A program made the translations under genes and the position numbers. The notes beneath the pieces are model-generated. The model was not told the origin of the DNA and ran no database searches. It saw only the letters and a list, made by a program, of their open reading frames with translations. A stretch of 64,000 bases of DNA from Tomocerus qinae (Eukaryota; Arthropoda; Collembola; Entomobryomorpha; Tomoceridae), in assembly GCA_020055645.1 (NCBI GenBank), contig CM034546.1:127617875-127681874 (forward strand), written 5' to 3'. Within the stretch, counting starts at the first letter, position 1, and each line of letters begins with the position of its first letter. This document shows, piece after piece, positions 25,291 to 35,913 of the stretch.

Positions 25291-26053
25291 TTAGTAATCA
25301 TTATTCCACCATTTGAGCTTGTCGCCATATTCTTTTTCCAGAGTTACAATCACCTTTCCATTCTCATCTTGTACTGAGAAATCCCAAAAGTGTTTATAAA
25401 TGCACCCAGAATAAATATCTCCCCATCCCTGTTTGAAAGTGTAAGTGTAGGTTGTAGGAGACAGGGGATTGCATTTGATTTCCATCGAAGTACACAACGA
25501 TAGATTTGGCATAGATTTTTTTACAGCAAATTCATTCTCCAGTATTTTTGCTAGCTTCTTGGGATTGTAAGGCCGAGAAAATTTTAAACAATGCAGAGTA
25601 CTAGTTTTGGTGGCAAAGACGGCGTTTGTCTCCACTGGCCCATATTGACTTGACTTAATTGCGTTTATTTGGGCGGTAATAATATCACTGACAAGCAGCT
25701 CTCCAGGTTGCCATGCTGCTTGATGTTTAACTCTTCTTACTCGGAGGTAGTATACTCTCTTCTGATTTTTGCCAAATCTCGTTCAATCCTCTCCGTCAGA
25801 ATTTCTGGTGCTAGTAAATCCTCCGAAGATTCCAGAGCAATTTGCTCAGACTCGGAAACTTGTAAAACCTCTTCAGTGTCTTCATTTGTTGATAGCTAGG
25901 AAATAATACAAAATTAACAATAAATTTTAGTTAACCTTTTTATATAAACTAAACAATAATAAAATAATACCATAAACGGCGCAAATACAAAGCAACAGAA
26001 ATTTAGAAAACAGTTTGCAATTTTCCATATTTCACACCGGAATTGGGATTCAT
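25291..26053 (-). pseudogene. Broken paralog of the secreted 221-aa protein
   Basis: Two-exon structure matching the gene at 29524: exon 1 at 26053-25971, exon 2 at 25895-25291, with the same CTAG acceptor. Exon 1 is 83 nt instead of 96 and runs into TAA in the ATG frame. Exon 2 has a 5-nt insertion (near 25756) that shifts the frame. The C-terminal 114 codons remain open and keep the HKHFWDFSVQD-like motif (here YKHFWDFSVQD) with both nearby Cys partly retained. Its 3' UTR was later split by the MULE-like element at 24370. Confidence 0.75.
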
Positions 26054-26269
26054 TTTTCCACCTGTAAGGTTTCTCATGATTTGTTTGGAACCTTGTAAAT
26101 AAGTCGTGTAAACAAACTGAGGAATTCTGACTATCTGACGAGAGAGAATAATTACATTGTAACAAATACAATGTAATATTTATTTATTTATTTAGTTATT
26201 ACAAGATATCGTCCTCGTTAGAGGCTATCAGGATACCACCAATACTGTGAGTCTCACGTATGAATTATT
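26054..26269. other. Gap, nothing assigned
   Basis: Upstream flank of the broken secreted-protein gene, resembling 30265-30365; no further feature seen. Confidence 0.4.
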
Positions 26270-26911
26270 TCATTTTCAAAAAAATTCTGTATATTAAACT
26301 GTCCAGACAAGCATAGGTCTGTGCAGTTTTGGATGGTTTACACTATTACCCTCTTATACCTACAATTTTTCTATTGAAATAACTCCAAAGAATGCATTTC
26401 TGTTAATTTTAAGGTCCGCACACCTCACCTGTTTAAGTGTATAATATAGACATACAATTGCATTGACTATGATGATGGTGTCTAATTTTACATAAATAGT
26501 ACCACGTAATATAAAATTTCTAATATATGTAAAATAGGAAATTTCTTACAAATCTGTGCTAGGGTAAACATTTTACCTAAGATTCTACCCTGTAAATTTG
26601 CACATTCTTTTAACTCAAGTTCCAAAGTTATCGTATACAGAGATGCCCAGACAGAAAGAGCAAAATTATAAGAAGGGGATAAGCTCCATGTTCTTCAGTG
26701 CACCTTTAAAATATTTACTTCAAATATACGTTGTGTAGCTGTTAGACGCTGGTAGGTTTTTATAATTTATACTTTATTAAATGTTATAAGTAACAATCAG
26801 ATTAATATAATAGCAAAACATATTTCAATAATCTTTCAATAACTAACAATAACTTGTTCGAGATTAGTGGACAAGACAAGAATTCAATAATCTCTCTACA
26901 TAAAATTAATT
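26270..26911. repeat. Dispersed repeat unit, copy 7 (inverted), with partial M2
   Basis: Reverse complement of the 11100-11860 arrangement: a partial M2 end (26270-26450), then the R module. It leads straight into psi3, so the unit order R, GST fragment is kept in inverted form. Confidence 0.75.
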
Positions 26912-27079
26912 GTCACTTGGGCTGATGTTCACATAGCAAATACTCTTGATTTGTACAAAGACACATATGCCGTCAACATTTTGAAAAATTACCCCAATTT
27001 TCAAAAGATGCAGATAGCAGTTTACAATATACCGAATATAAAATCTTGGATCCAGAAAAGTCCTAAAAATGATCATTGA
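26912..27079 (+). pseudogene. Truncated GST last exon, copy psi3 (frame open)
   Basis: Encodes the final 55 residues of the GST with no stop or frameshift: VTWADVHIANTLDLYKDTYA, then KNYPNF, IPNIKSWIQK, stop at 27077. Its left boundary is the same GTCAC/ATTGTC junction as psi1 and psi2. No upstream GST exons are present, so it is unlikely to make a GST. Confidence 0.8.
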
Positions 27080-27760
27080 TAATATATATTAAATGCCTTA
27101 TGACATGATGATAATATAGGGTCTAATTTTACATAAATAGTACCGTGTAATTAAAAAAATAATTAAAATATGTATGATTTTTAATAGTGTAGTTCTTTCT
27201 TGTTTTTCGAAAATTTCTGCTAGAATTCACTTGGCCTCGATTTCCTACAAATCTGGGCTAGGGTAAATGCATACATTTTACCTAAGATTCTGCCCTGTAA
27301 ATTTGCACACTCTATTAACTCAAGTTCCAAAGTTATCGTACACAGAGTTACCCAGACAGAAAGAGCAAAAATACAAGAAGATAAACTCCTTAGAATAATG
27401 TTGTTCAGTGCGCCTTTAAAATATTGACTTCAGATATATATACATTATGTAGCTGTTAGACGCTAGTTAATTTTTAAAATTTATAATTTATTAAATGATT
27501 ATAATAACAATCAGATTAATATAATAGCAAAACAGAGTTTAATATTCTCTCTATATAAAATTAATTCCTTTGAATAAAGCATAATAATAAAATACTAATA
27601 ATCAAATAGTATTGCAAGTGTTTATAAAAATAGCAATACAGTTAGTAATCCATTTAATTAATTCATTATTTCCATAATAGTTCCTAAAATCTAATCACAG
27701 TAAATCCATTTTTGGATTCCGGTCATATTAACATTATTAACTATTATTGATAGAGAATTG
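27080..27760. repeat. Dispersed repeat unit, copy 8 (inverted R+F)
   Basis: Reverse complement of R followed by F, as at 7890-8525. Confidence 0.75.
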
Positions 27761-27779
27761 AGACTACTTTTATTATTCC

Positions 27780-28340
27780 ATTACAATACAGTCTCCATAC
27801 CTACAACAAGCACTCACAAGAATTAACATGGAATATGATAACTTTGAAAGATTTTACCCTTTTTCCATGACGTCCAGTTTTCCACCAAACTATTAGTTAT
27901 TATATCTAAACCTTAATAGTAGTGACCATGATAAACTCACCAATGATTGCCGAATCCATTGCCAACCGTACTGGCAGTATGACAACAGAGCGGAAGCCAT
28001 CCAAGAACGAGATTCAGCACAGAAAACTGAACAAAAATCAACTGAAGGTGCAAACACTGAAATCTGCTCTCTTGAGAAATCTAGAACAAATCACTTATAC
28101 CCGGTCAATAAATGTACGCAGTATAAAATCCAACATGAGAAAGCGCTGAAAGGATTAGATAGGACAAGAAAAGCCCTCCAACAAGAAAATTTACAACGTA
28201 AATTAAGAGCCAGCAAGAGAAGGCTTGAAATGGAGATAAAATTCCTAGGAAGTTTCCGTAATATCTCAACAAAATACTTGGAACTGGCCGCATCTGCCAA
28301 TGTACGTCAACAGAAAAGAGTATCTTGTCTTCTTACACAA
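27780..28340 (+). pseudogene. M2 coiled-coil fragment, longest copy
   Basis: The conserved frame is open here for about 150 codons from QPYWQYDNRAEAIQERDSAQ through a Lys/Arg/Glu-rich coiled-coil segment (KALKGLDRTRKALQQENLQ, RRLEMEIKF) to a Cys-containing end, then runs into the hAT MITE at 28355. An upstream stop separates it from the ATG GAATATGATAAC start-like segment. This could be the remains of one exon of a larger gene; the family is unknown to me. Confidence 0.5.
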
Positions 28341-28354
28341 TATCATATCGTCAC

Positions 28355-28502
28355 CAGGGCAGAGCCGCAGCGAGGCTATGGGCACCGGGGCACGTACCCC
28401 CTGAAAGAATTGTTTGTCTAAAAATGCAAAAATAAATTGCTAAAAAAATACACTAATAATTTTTTGTCGGTGCCCCCCCCCCATTTTTAGGCTGCGGCCC
28501 TG
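28355..28502. mobile_element. hAT-like MITE, 148 bp
   Basis: Ends CAGGGC..GCCGCAGC and GCTGCGGCCCTG, with 8-bp flanks ATCGTCAC (28347-28354) and ATCATCAC (28503-28510), 7 of 8 matching. A run of ten C lies near the right end. Confidence 0.82.
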
Positions 28503-28835
28503 ATCATCACATTACCGCATTGAAAATTAAACGCATAAATAGCACTTACACATTGAGATACATCGTATATCATCTCTATACACATATCACTTACATACTC
28601 AGTACTTAGTACTTACTGCTCACCACATTACTACAAATATTATCTGTTCTCAGAAATGAAACTGATAATATAAAACATAATTGCTTGAATATACTTGTAC
28701 CCCATAAATTATTGCTTTAACTCCCATTCTACCAAAGGCAGGGCTATAACATATGTTACAGTGTATGAAAAAGAATACACAACAATTGAAATTAAACCCT
28801 TTATATACAAAATCGTAAAATAGCTATGTTATAAC

Positions 28836-28937
28836 CGATTGTGTGTATTGAGTGCGTTGTCGGCCTGCGTCAGCTTCCAATGCAAAAATAATCATAAACA
28901 TAACTCCAAAAACGACAATTGAAAACTTAGTGGACAT
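28836..28937 (-). pseudogene. Orphan first exon of a third Kazal gene
   Basis: 34 codons, MSTKFSIVVFGVMFMIIFAL then EADAGRQRTQYTQS, ending at the same TCG/GT donor as Kazal A and B. The upstream region still resembles their promoter (TACATAAAG instead of TATATAAAG, then GATTCAATCC). Exons 2-4 are not found within the next 700 bp. It is a partial duplication, probably non-functional. Confidence 0.8.
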
Positions 28938-29523
28938 TTTTATTTTAAGGTCAATATTGAAATTGGAAAAAATCAAAATTTTCAGAATAACGTTAAGGGT
29001 GTAATAATTACAACAATTCTAATTGCAACAATACACCCAAGAATCAAGAACATATCAGTGGATTGAATCTTTTCTGAGTGCTTGGATGAATCTTTATGTA
29101 GTCAAAAAGGCTCGGAATAAAATTGCTGTAGTAATAGTGGTTGCATATACGGTTGGCCCTTGCGGATGATTTGGAAATGCAATTTAAGTTTTTTCATTTA
29201 TGGAACCAAATTGTGGGAAATATCGACCCACAGCCAAATCTACGCTTTGCTCAATAGATATAAATAATAATTTTAAATTTCATTTTTCATTGATGGTAAA
29301 TATCGCCATCAGCGAGTCTATACTAAGTGCAGTTTTAAAAATCACATATACTGCCTCGTAAAGATGAAAATCCTTTATTATTATTCAATGGTGTATTTTA
29401 ATATTACAGTTAATCAATAACAATTTTTATAGATTCAAATTACAGCACAATATTGTTAACCTTATAGTAATAACGTGTAAGTGTTTTTAAATACGAATTG
29501 AATGCGCATGGTGCATTTAATGA

Positions 29524-30264
29524 TTAGAAATTGTCGCCATATTCCTTTTTTAGATTGACAATGACATTTCCATTTTTATCTTGGACTGAGAAATCCCAAA
29601 AGTGCTTATGGATGCACCCAGATGAACAATCTCCCCATCCTTTATTGAAAGTGTAGGTGTAGGTTGTAGGAGACACTTGAGTGTATGTGATTTGCATAGA
29701 ATTACCATTTATTCCATTAGGCTCTGCTTCTTTTACAGCAAATTCATTCTCCAGTAAGGTTGATAACTTCTTGGGATTGTAAGGCAGAGAAAATTTGAAA
29801 GCATAGATCTTAAGCGTGTCGGTGGCATAAATTGTTTCTGTCTTTACAGGCCCATATTGACTTGCCTTAATTGCGTTTATTCGGGCGACATCAATATTAG
29901 TGATAATCAGCTCTCCAGGTACCCATTTTGCTTGATGTTTTACTTCTGCCACTTGGGGGTACTTTCGCCTGATTTCTGTCAAATGTCGTTCAATCCTCTC
30001 CGTCAGAATTTTTGGTGCTAGTAAATCCTCCGAAGATTCCAAAGCAATTTGCTCAGGCTCGGAAACTTGTAGTTGGCCTTCAGTTATTGATAGCTAGGAA
30101 ATATTACAAAAAGAACAATAAATTTCAGTTAAAATTTTTATAAAAACTGAAAATTTATAACATTATACCATAGACAACGCAAACACAAGCAACAGTAATT
30201 CAGAAAACACTTTGCAATTGTTGAACACATGTTTTGCATGTTTCATGCCTGGATTGGTATTCAT
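29524..30264 (-). CDS. Secreted protein, 221 aa, unknown function
   Basis: Two exons: 30264-30169 (32 codons) and 30093-29524, introns GT-AG phase 0. Exon 1 supplies a signal peptide (MNTNPGMKHAKH... then ELLLLVFALSM). The mature part begins LSITEGQLQVSEPEQIALES, has a charged segment (ILTERIERHLTEIRRKYP), a middle with ELIITNIDVARINAIKASQY, and a C-terminal block TTYTYTFNKGWGDCSSGCIH plus KHFWDFSVQDKNG with two Cys. I do not recognise a named family; the GWGDCxSGC block resembles, from memory only, secreted bacterial proteins of unknown function. Two broken relatives lie at 25291 and 23860. Confidence 0.8.
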
Positions 30265-31518
30265 TTTTGCACGTTTCTCGTACTGTGTTTGGAACCTTGT
30301 AAATAAATCACGTAAACGCGACTGAGGGAATCTGATTTGACGAGAGAGAATAAATACATTGATGTATGCAAAAAATAATGGCTATGAACTAATTCGTTGG
30401 CCTTGGGAATTGAATGAAATCATCCTGATGGTGCGCCATATCCGTTTACTTTAGTTTAGCAAAAAAAATATTTAAAGTTCTAGCTAATCCATGTAAATCC
30501 GGAGTAAGAAGGCATGTAATGTTACAATGCAACCTGTTTGTGTATTTTACAATATTTTGTATTCCAGAGATTGTGCAAACTACAATTAGAGATACAGGAA
30601 AATTGTTTGCAAAAGTAATGATAAATGTAATTGTACCGAAGATGAATACTGAATACCACTATTTCATATCAAAAGAGATTAAAAGGAAGAAAATCAAGAA
30701 AATGGAAATAAATAAATAATTGAACAAATTGCTTACCTTCTGTTTTCAGCAGAAAAACTGTCAATATTTCGAAACGCTAAATTTTCAATAATAACAGTTC
30801 TGGTTTCACAACATAGCGTTTAACAACCTCTATAGATAAGATTACTGACTACGTACCTTACATACAACTTACGATCATACGGCGTGTGTATGTCTGACTT
30901 TTGCATTTTCTTTAGTTTATGTACCTTAATTAACAGATTAAATCAGTCTGACAGTAGTGCCTCTGCCTTCATTGTTAGTTTTCCTATTTTGAAACACGTA
31001 CTTATGGCGAAATAAAAGTTGAAAGTATAGTACTCCTTTTGATTTTTACTAGAGATTATTTGGGGAGTTAAGCAGGTCTTTTGATAATAGTAATGGCTCT
31101 AGAGTACCTCAATACCTCAAGAAGTTGGATTATTCTACATCATCGGATTCCCAGAAGAATTAATCTTACCTGCAGGATAACAGCGTGCATGCAAATAATA
31201 AGTATACATGGCTTTTTTAATAAATACTGATGGCTTTTCTGAAAAGTTTTTATCTTCTTGTTACGAAATCCTGAGTTTTATTTCCTGGATATCAGCAATC
31301 AACCATTTACTATGCCACTGACAAAATACCGGAATCGAGTGTATGATTACTATGTTGTAAGTAGAGACAGACTGGCTTCAACAATTACAGGAGATAGTAG
31401 GATAATCCTGGTTAATGTTACTGTAAAAAGAAAACAGACTAAGAGGTTTTTGTCAAATACATTCCAGTCTTCAACCTCTTTGTGAGTTTTTAACCTTGGC
31501 TTTTATAAACTCGGCAAA
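30265..31518. other. Intergenic, nothing assigned
   Basis: No gene with family or splice support. The last 40 bp share an AACCTTG ... TTTATAAA leader with the region before the second receptor gene (35880-35913), suggesting a duplicated promoter or 5' UTR. Confidence 0.5.
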
Positions 31519-34114
31519 ATGGATTTAGCATCCAGAAGAAATAAAGTATTGCAACATTTAATGTTGAATAATCCGTTCAGGAAGAAAAATGAAGATTTAA
31601 TTGCAAAAACACCAACTTCCCTCAAATGGGCAATAAAATACCCAGCAATTATATACTACTCCCCGTACGATTGGGATGAATCAATTAACTCATTCGTTTT
31701 GAAAAGTGTCAATGGAAGATTGATCTGGGCGGCCAACAATATTGTGACGTTCCTTTACAGTGTTGGGTCTCTCTATTCATACTATTTGCACACAAAAGAA
31801 GAATCCTCTGAACCTGCTTCCATTATTGACATGTTATCCATTGCCGTTATTTTCATTTTTTATTTCGCATTGGTCACTACTTTCCACTCTTTAGAGAAGA
31901 TGCCCATCATGTATCAGAAATTTCAAAAATTGCAAATCAGCATGCGTAAGTTATTTTGTTGCTTAAATGCATTTCATTTTATCATCAGAACAAAAAATTA
32001 TTTAGTGAACTCCAAAATGGTTTGGTCACTAGATAATTTTTTATTTAGTAGGTAAGCAATTTCAGGGTCCGTTTTACAGCATTTCAGATTAATTGTATAA
32101 TAAACCACCGTATACGCGGTGTACAAAAGTTGCCGATAGCAGAAAGCCGAAAACGCTAATAAAAAGTAAAACATATCAGCAGAAAGTCAAAACTGCTAGT
32201 TGAAACTTGAAAGCCCTTATATAAAGTCCGGGAACTGCTAGGACAAACTGTTAGGAGAAAGTGGGAACTGCTAGGACAAACTGTTACGAGAAAGTGGGAA
32301 GCTTCCCGTTAGTGGTATTTCCCAGTCAAAACCTTGGCAGAAAGTCAAAACTGCTAGTTGAAAATCGAAAGCCCTAATATCAAAGAACTTATAATATAAT
32401 ACAATATAGTGATATAGAATGCTGGTGTTCAATCACTCTGTGTAATTCTATTTTTACGAATTGAACGCCATGCCCATTGGCTGCACATACAATAACAAGC
32501 CAACCGCGCTAAGAAATGAATTGTATTTAAAGATTTGTGTACAATGTACTACTCCTATAAAACCCTGGTGTACTATAAACATATACTGAGGTTCTTATAT
32601 ACGGCCCTATAATAATTATTATTATTTGGATACCCGCGCGGTTGGCTTGTGGACAAAATTCTCGCTTTGCCCTGCCGATAGAATTCTGTGACGTAGGCAT
32701 ACCGAACCAGCAATCTATATTTCATATATCAATGCCTAATATAAAGTGTTAGGAGAAAGTGGGAACTGCTAGGAGAAAGTCGAAACTGCTAGGAGAAAGT
32801 GGGAACTGCTAGGAGAAAGTCGAAAATACCTAAAAATATAACAAAAATTCCATAAAAAAGTGGAAATAAAATAAGGGCCAGAATGAAGCGCTTATTTTGA
32901 ATTTGAGTTTACAAACTTGAACAAAAATTCAAAAAATTTTTTACAAGTATTTTCTTCTTCAAAATCAAAATCTTCAAGTTGAATTTTCAATGATTTAAAA
33001 AATGATTTTCGCTAATCGGCATTTCATTCTCGTCTTAAAAATCTTGGTAGATTCTAAAAACTGAAGCTGCATTACTGTACATTCAACCGATTTCGCTGAG
33101 TAATATTCGCTAAAAGCCCCCACACCTACTTTAAAACAAAATAACATAATGAAATGCAAATATAATTTTTTAGAAAAAAGAACACACGACTTGCGGGATA
33201 TCAATTTTTTGGAAATGGTTGGATTAATGCAAGTGATAGATTGCTGGTCGACGGGATTTACGTCTCTTCCGTTTTACATCGCATTCAAAACAAAACTGAG
33301 CTTCACGACTTTCTTAGGTCTGGAGTCAACTGCATGGACCATTGTTGATATCCTACTCCGTTGGAATGTAATACTCCATGTGACTTTGTTTTTCTCTCCA
33401 TTCATAGTCATATTGGAAATTGATGGGCTGACATACGGAGAGCAAATGCTAAGGAGTCTCGCGTATGAATATTTTAATTTAATGAATTTTCAAAAAAAAG
33501 TTGTGAAGGGATCTGGACAAAAATATTCTCTAGCTTGCCAAAAATATTGTTTTGGCTACACATACCATACACTCTATAGAAGTGTAGACCAATCACTTAA
33601 TTTTGAGTTACATACCATTAAATACCAATTATTTTACTTTTATAGTCGCTACACAGAAAAGGATTCCAGGACTTTTAAGGCGAGTGAAGAGAAGATCGTG
33701 ATGTACTCAGCAATAACTATGGCCCTGTCATCGTTTTGCGAAAGCTATCGCTTTGCAATGCCAATGGGACTTCTGACTGGTACCTTAGTGGAGGTATTTA
33801 CGTTTTACACGTTGCTCAGTCATTGGAAGACACTCGATCCGACATTAATTGCCGCGGCAGTTGGATGCACAACGGTCTGTACGGTGGTCAACTTCCTGTT
33901 TACTCGAGAAGTTTTCGAGATTTATGAGGAAAATGACGCATTCTTTGAAACCCTCCACAAAAATCGGGCCTACACATCGAAATTCTTATTACAACGTCTA
34001 AAAGCATTAAGACCAATCAAATTCAGTTTTGGAATTATGTCAATTTCTAAGTCGTTTTTTCTCGAAACGCAAGATTTTGTAGCGAATTCTCTCGTTACAA
34101 TTTTGCTATCCTAA
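31519..34114 (+). CDS. Gustatory-receptor-like 7TM protein 1
   Basis: Three exons: 31519-31945, 33174-33462, 33646-34114; 1185 nt, 394 aa, phases 1 and 2. Multiple hydrophobic segments are compatible with seven helices of the insect chemoreceptor (7tm_7) family, which forms ligand-gated cation channels in sensory neurons with the N-terminus inside. Conserved blocks shared with gene 2 are WAIKYPAIIYYSPYDWD, RTHDLRDINFLEM and KALRPIKF, ending FFLETQDFVANSLVTILLS, which occupies the place of the usual C-terminal TYhhhhhQF signature. Intron 1 (1228 bp) is filled with repeats; intron 2 (183 bp) is a multiple of three without stops. Family assignment is by topology and length, not by a search. Confidence 0.82.
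32150..32830. repeat. Minisatellite-like repeats in receptor 1 intron 1
   Basis: Irregular copies of a 20-bp unit, AACTGCTAGGAGAAAGTSGG-like, in two clusters (32170-32360 and 32748-32825). Between them an inverted pair AAGCCAACCGCGC / GCGCGGTTGGCTT (32495 and 32635) may mark an insertion. Receptor 2 lacks the whole block. Confidence 0.65.
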
Positions 34115-34415
34115 TATCTAAAAGTTTCAGATATATATAGTAAAATCCTTACTGTAAAGCAGGTTAATATCGTCTATCTTCTTTGCTTATAGTCGTGATA
34201 ACAGATTATTTCATCATTATATTTCAAATATATATGTCGTAGACGTTTTCGTAGCCTATGTGATCTCTAAGAGATTCATCGTCATTTTAAAGTTAAGCAT
34301 TTGAAAGTATGGCTATTAATGATGCGTACTTTCTGTTACACACTTCTTTAAAATATCCTGCCACTAGCCAAAATGAAGTTGTTTCAATTTGAATAGGCAC
34401 AGCATTAAGTCTTTA
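34115..34415. other. 3' flank of receptor 1
   Basis: No gene seen; AT-rich. Confidence 0.4.
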
Positions 34416-34633
34416 TCTTTTACTCTACATAAACGTAAAGTGGGGCATGGAATTCTTTCACTATTCTTGTATAAATGTTTGTATATATGTCCGTAATATT
34501 TTGTAATGAGCAAGGACTAGACTATCTGTAGAGTCCAATCAACGGTCTAAGAAATTCGGGCTAATGCGCAGTCGTTAGAAATTTACTGATTTCAACATTT
34601 TCTAGCACACTTTATGTGCTAGGATTCAACTAG
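34416..34633 (+). mobile_element. Short Helitron-like element H2
   Basis: Begins TCTTTTACTCTACATAAACG after an A and ends ATTCAACTAG before a T. A hairpin CTAGCACA...TGTGCTAG sits 8 nt before the CTAG end. It is homologous along its length to the element at 12790-12981, which lies in the opposite orientation. Confidence 0.8.
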
Positions 34634-35913
34634 TTTTTAATATAATGTAGATATAATTTCTCAACGTTCGTTAATGCATTGTAATAATTTTTATGATATT
34701 GTGGTCCTCAAATCAAAAACCTCATATTTATTTGTTTTATAAAGGCAATTATCGAAAAATTGCGTTTTAATTATCCGCAAGTTTACTATAAAAATAAATA
34801 TCCTGCTTCTCATGCTCAACAAGATACAAATGTTTATTTCATAACTTGTGGTTCTGAATTGATCAATGTAATTTTGTAAGTATAATCATGTCGTGTAACA
34901 GGTAGTATTATTCAAAAACATTTTATACAAACTTACAAGCAATTGTTGTGTTTTTTTGTTAAACAGTCACTAACAAGTAATAAAACAATCATAAATTGTA
35001 TTTCAGTTCATTTACATACATAATGGTACTTGATAATGACATAATAAATTATTTGTTGTCGTAAACTACAATAAAATACAGAATCATATTCACACATGGG
35101 GTATGCTGCATTACGGTTTAGCAATAAACCAATTTTACAATGCACCAACATTCAAAGAGGTTTTGAATTATTTATAAACTGTCGTTTGGTAATGATATAG
35201 TTGTGACAATACGATAAGCTTTGCCGAGATTGATTTAGATAATTATAAATTGTACACCTGCATCTGCATACAACATTGAGAATATAGGTATCTATAATAC
35301 ACAACATTGATTCTGCTGAATTCCGATTAAAATGATTCTAACTTTATTTATTTAAGCAATATCAAGCCAAGATAAACCCCCATTTCATTCCTTTGTTAGT
35401 GTTCCATAATTACTCGTATTATTTCATGTCTAGGATGTATAATTTGAAGACTATCGTGATTTAAACCTCGAAGCTATTTTATTTTAAGAAAAGTAATTTA
35501 AATGCAAATGCTACTTGTATACAATATCACTGGTTGGCTTCAAGATTAGAAAAAATACAAATGCCGACAAAAGGACGGAACCACTGACCAAGTGAATGTT
35601 TATAAAATATTTTAAGTGGAGATATGGAGGCTGGTTTTAAGATAAGCAGGTTTAAATTGGGTTTTCTAAATAATGTGGATACTTCATGTAAGTACTGTTT
35701 TGGCTTTCCATAATCCATAATTATTAGGTTAATGTGCAGACAGAAAAATACTACAGATACAAAAATGTGATTCAAAAGGTTTCTATTTCAACATAGTAAA
35801 CGTAAAAGCAGAATAGATTTTCATTTCATCAAACGTATTTCAATCTCCAACAACAGCGAATTTACTAGACAGTTTCTTTCAACCTTGATCTTGTGTTTTA
35901 TAAAATCTGCAGA
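34634..35913. other. Intergenic between receptors 1 and 2
   Basis: AT-rich, no supported gene. Upstream leader of receptor 2 at 35880-35913 includes TTTATAAA. Confidence 0.5.

Noticed and set aside
25669..25899. Plus-strand open frame
   Set aside because: It is the antisense shadow of exon 2 of the broken secreted-protein gene.
33149..34114. Single uninterrupted 321-aa receptor ORF
   Set aside because: Comparison with receptor 2 shows a splice acceptor at 33171-33173 and an intron at 33463-33645; the open frame runs through both.
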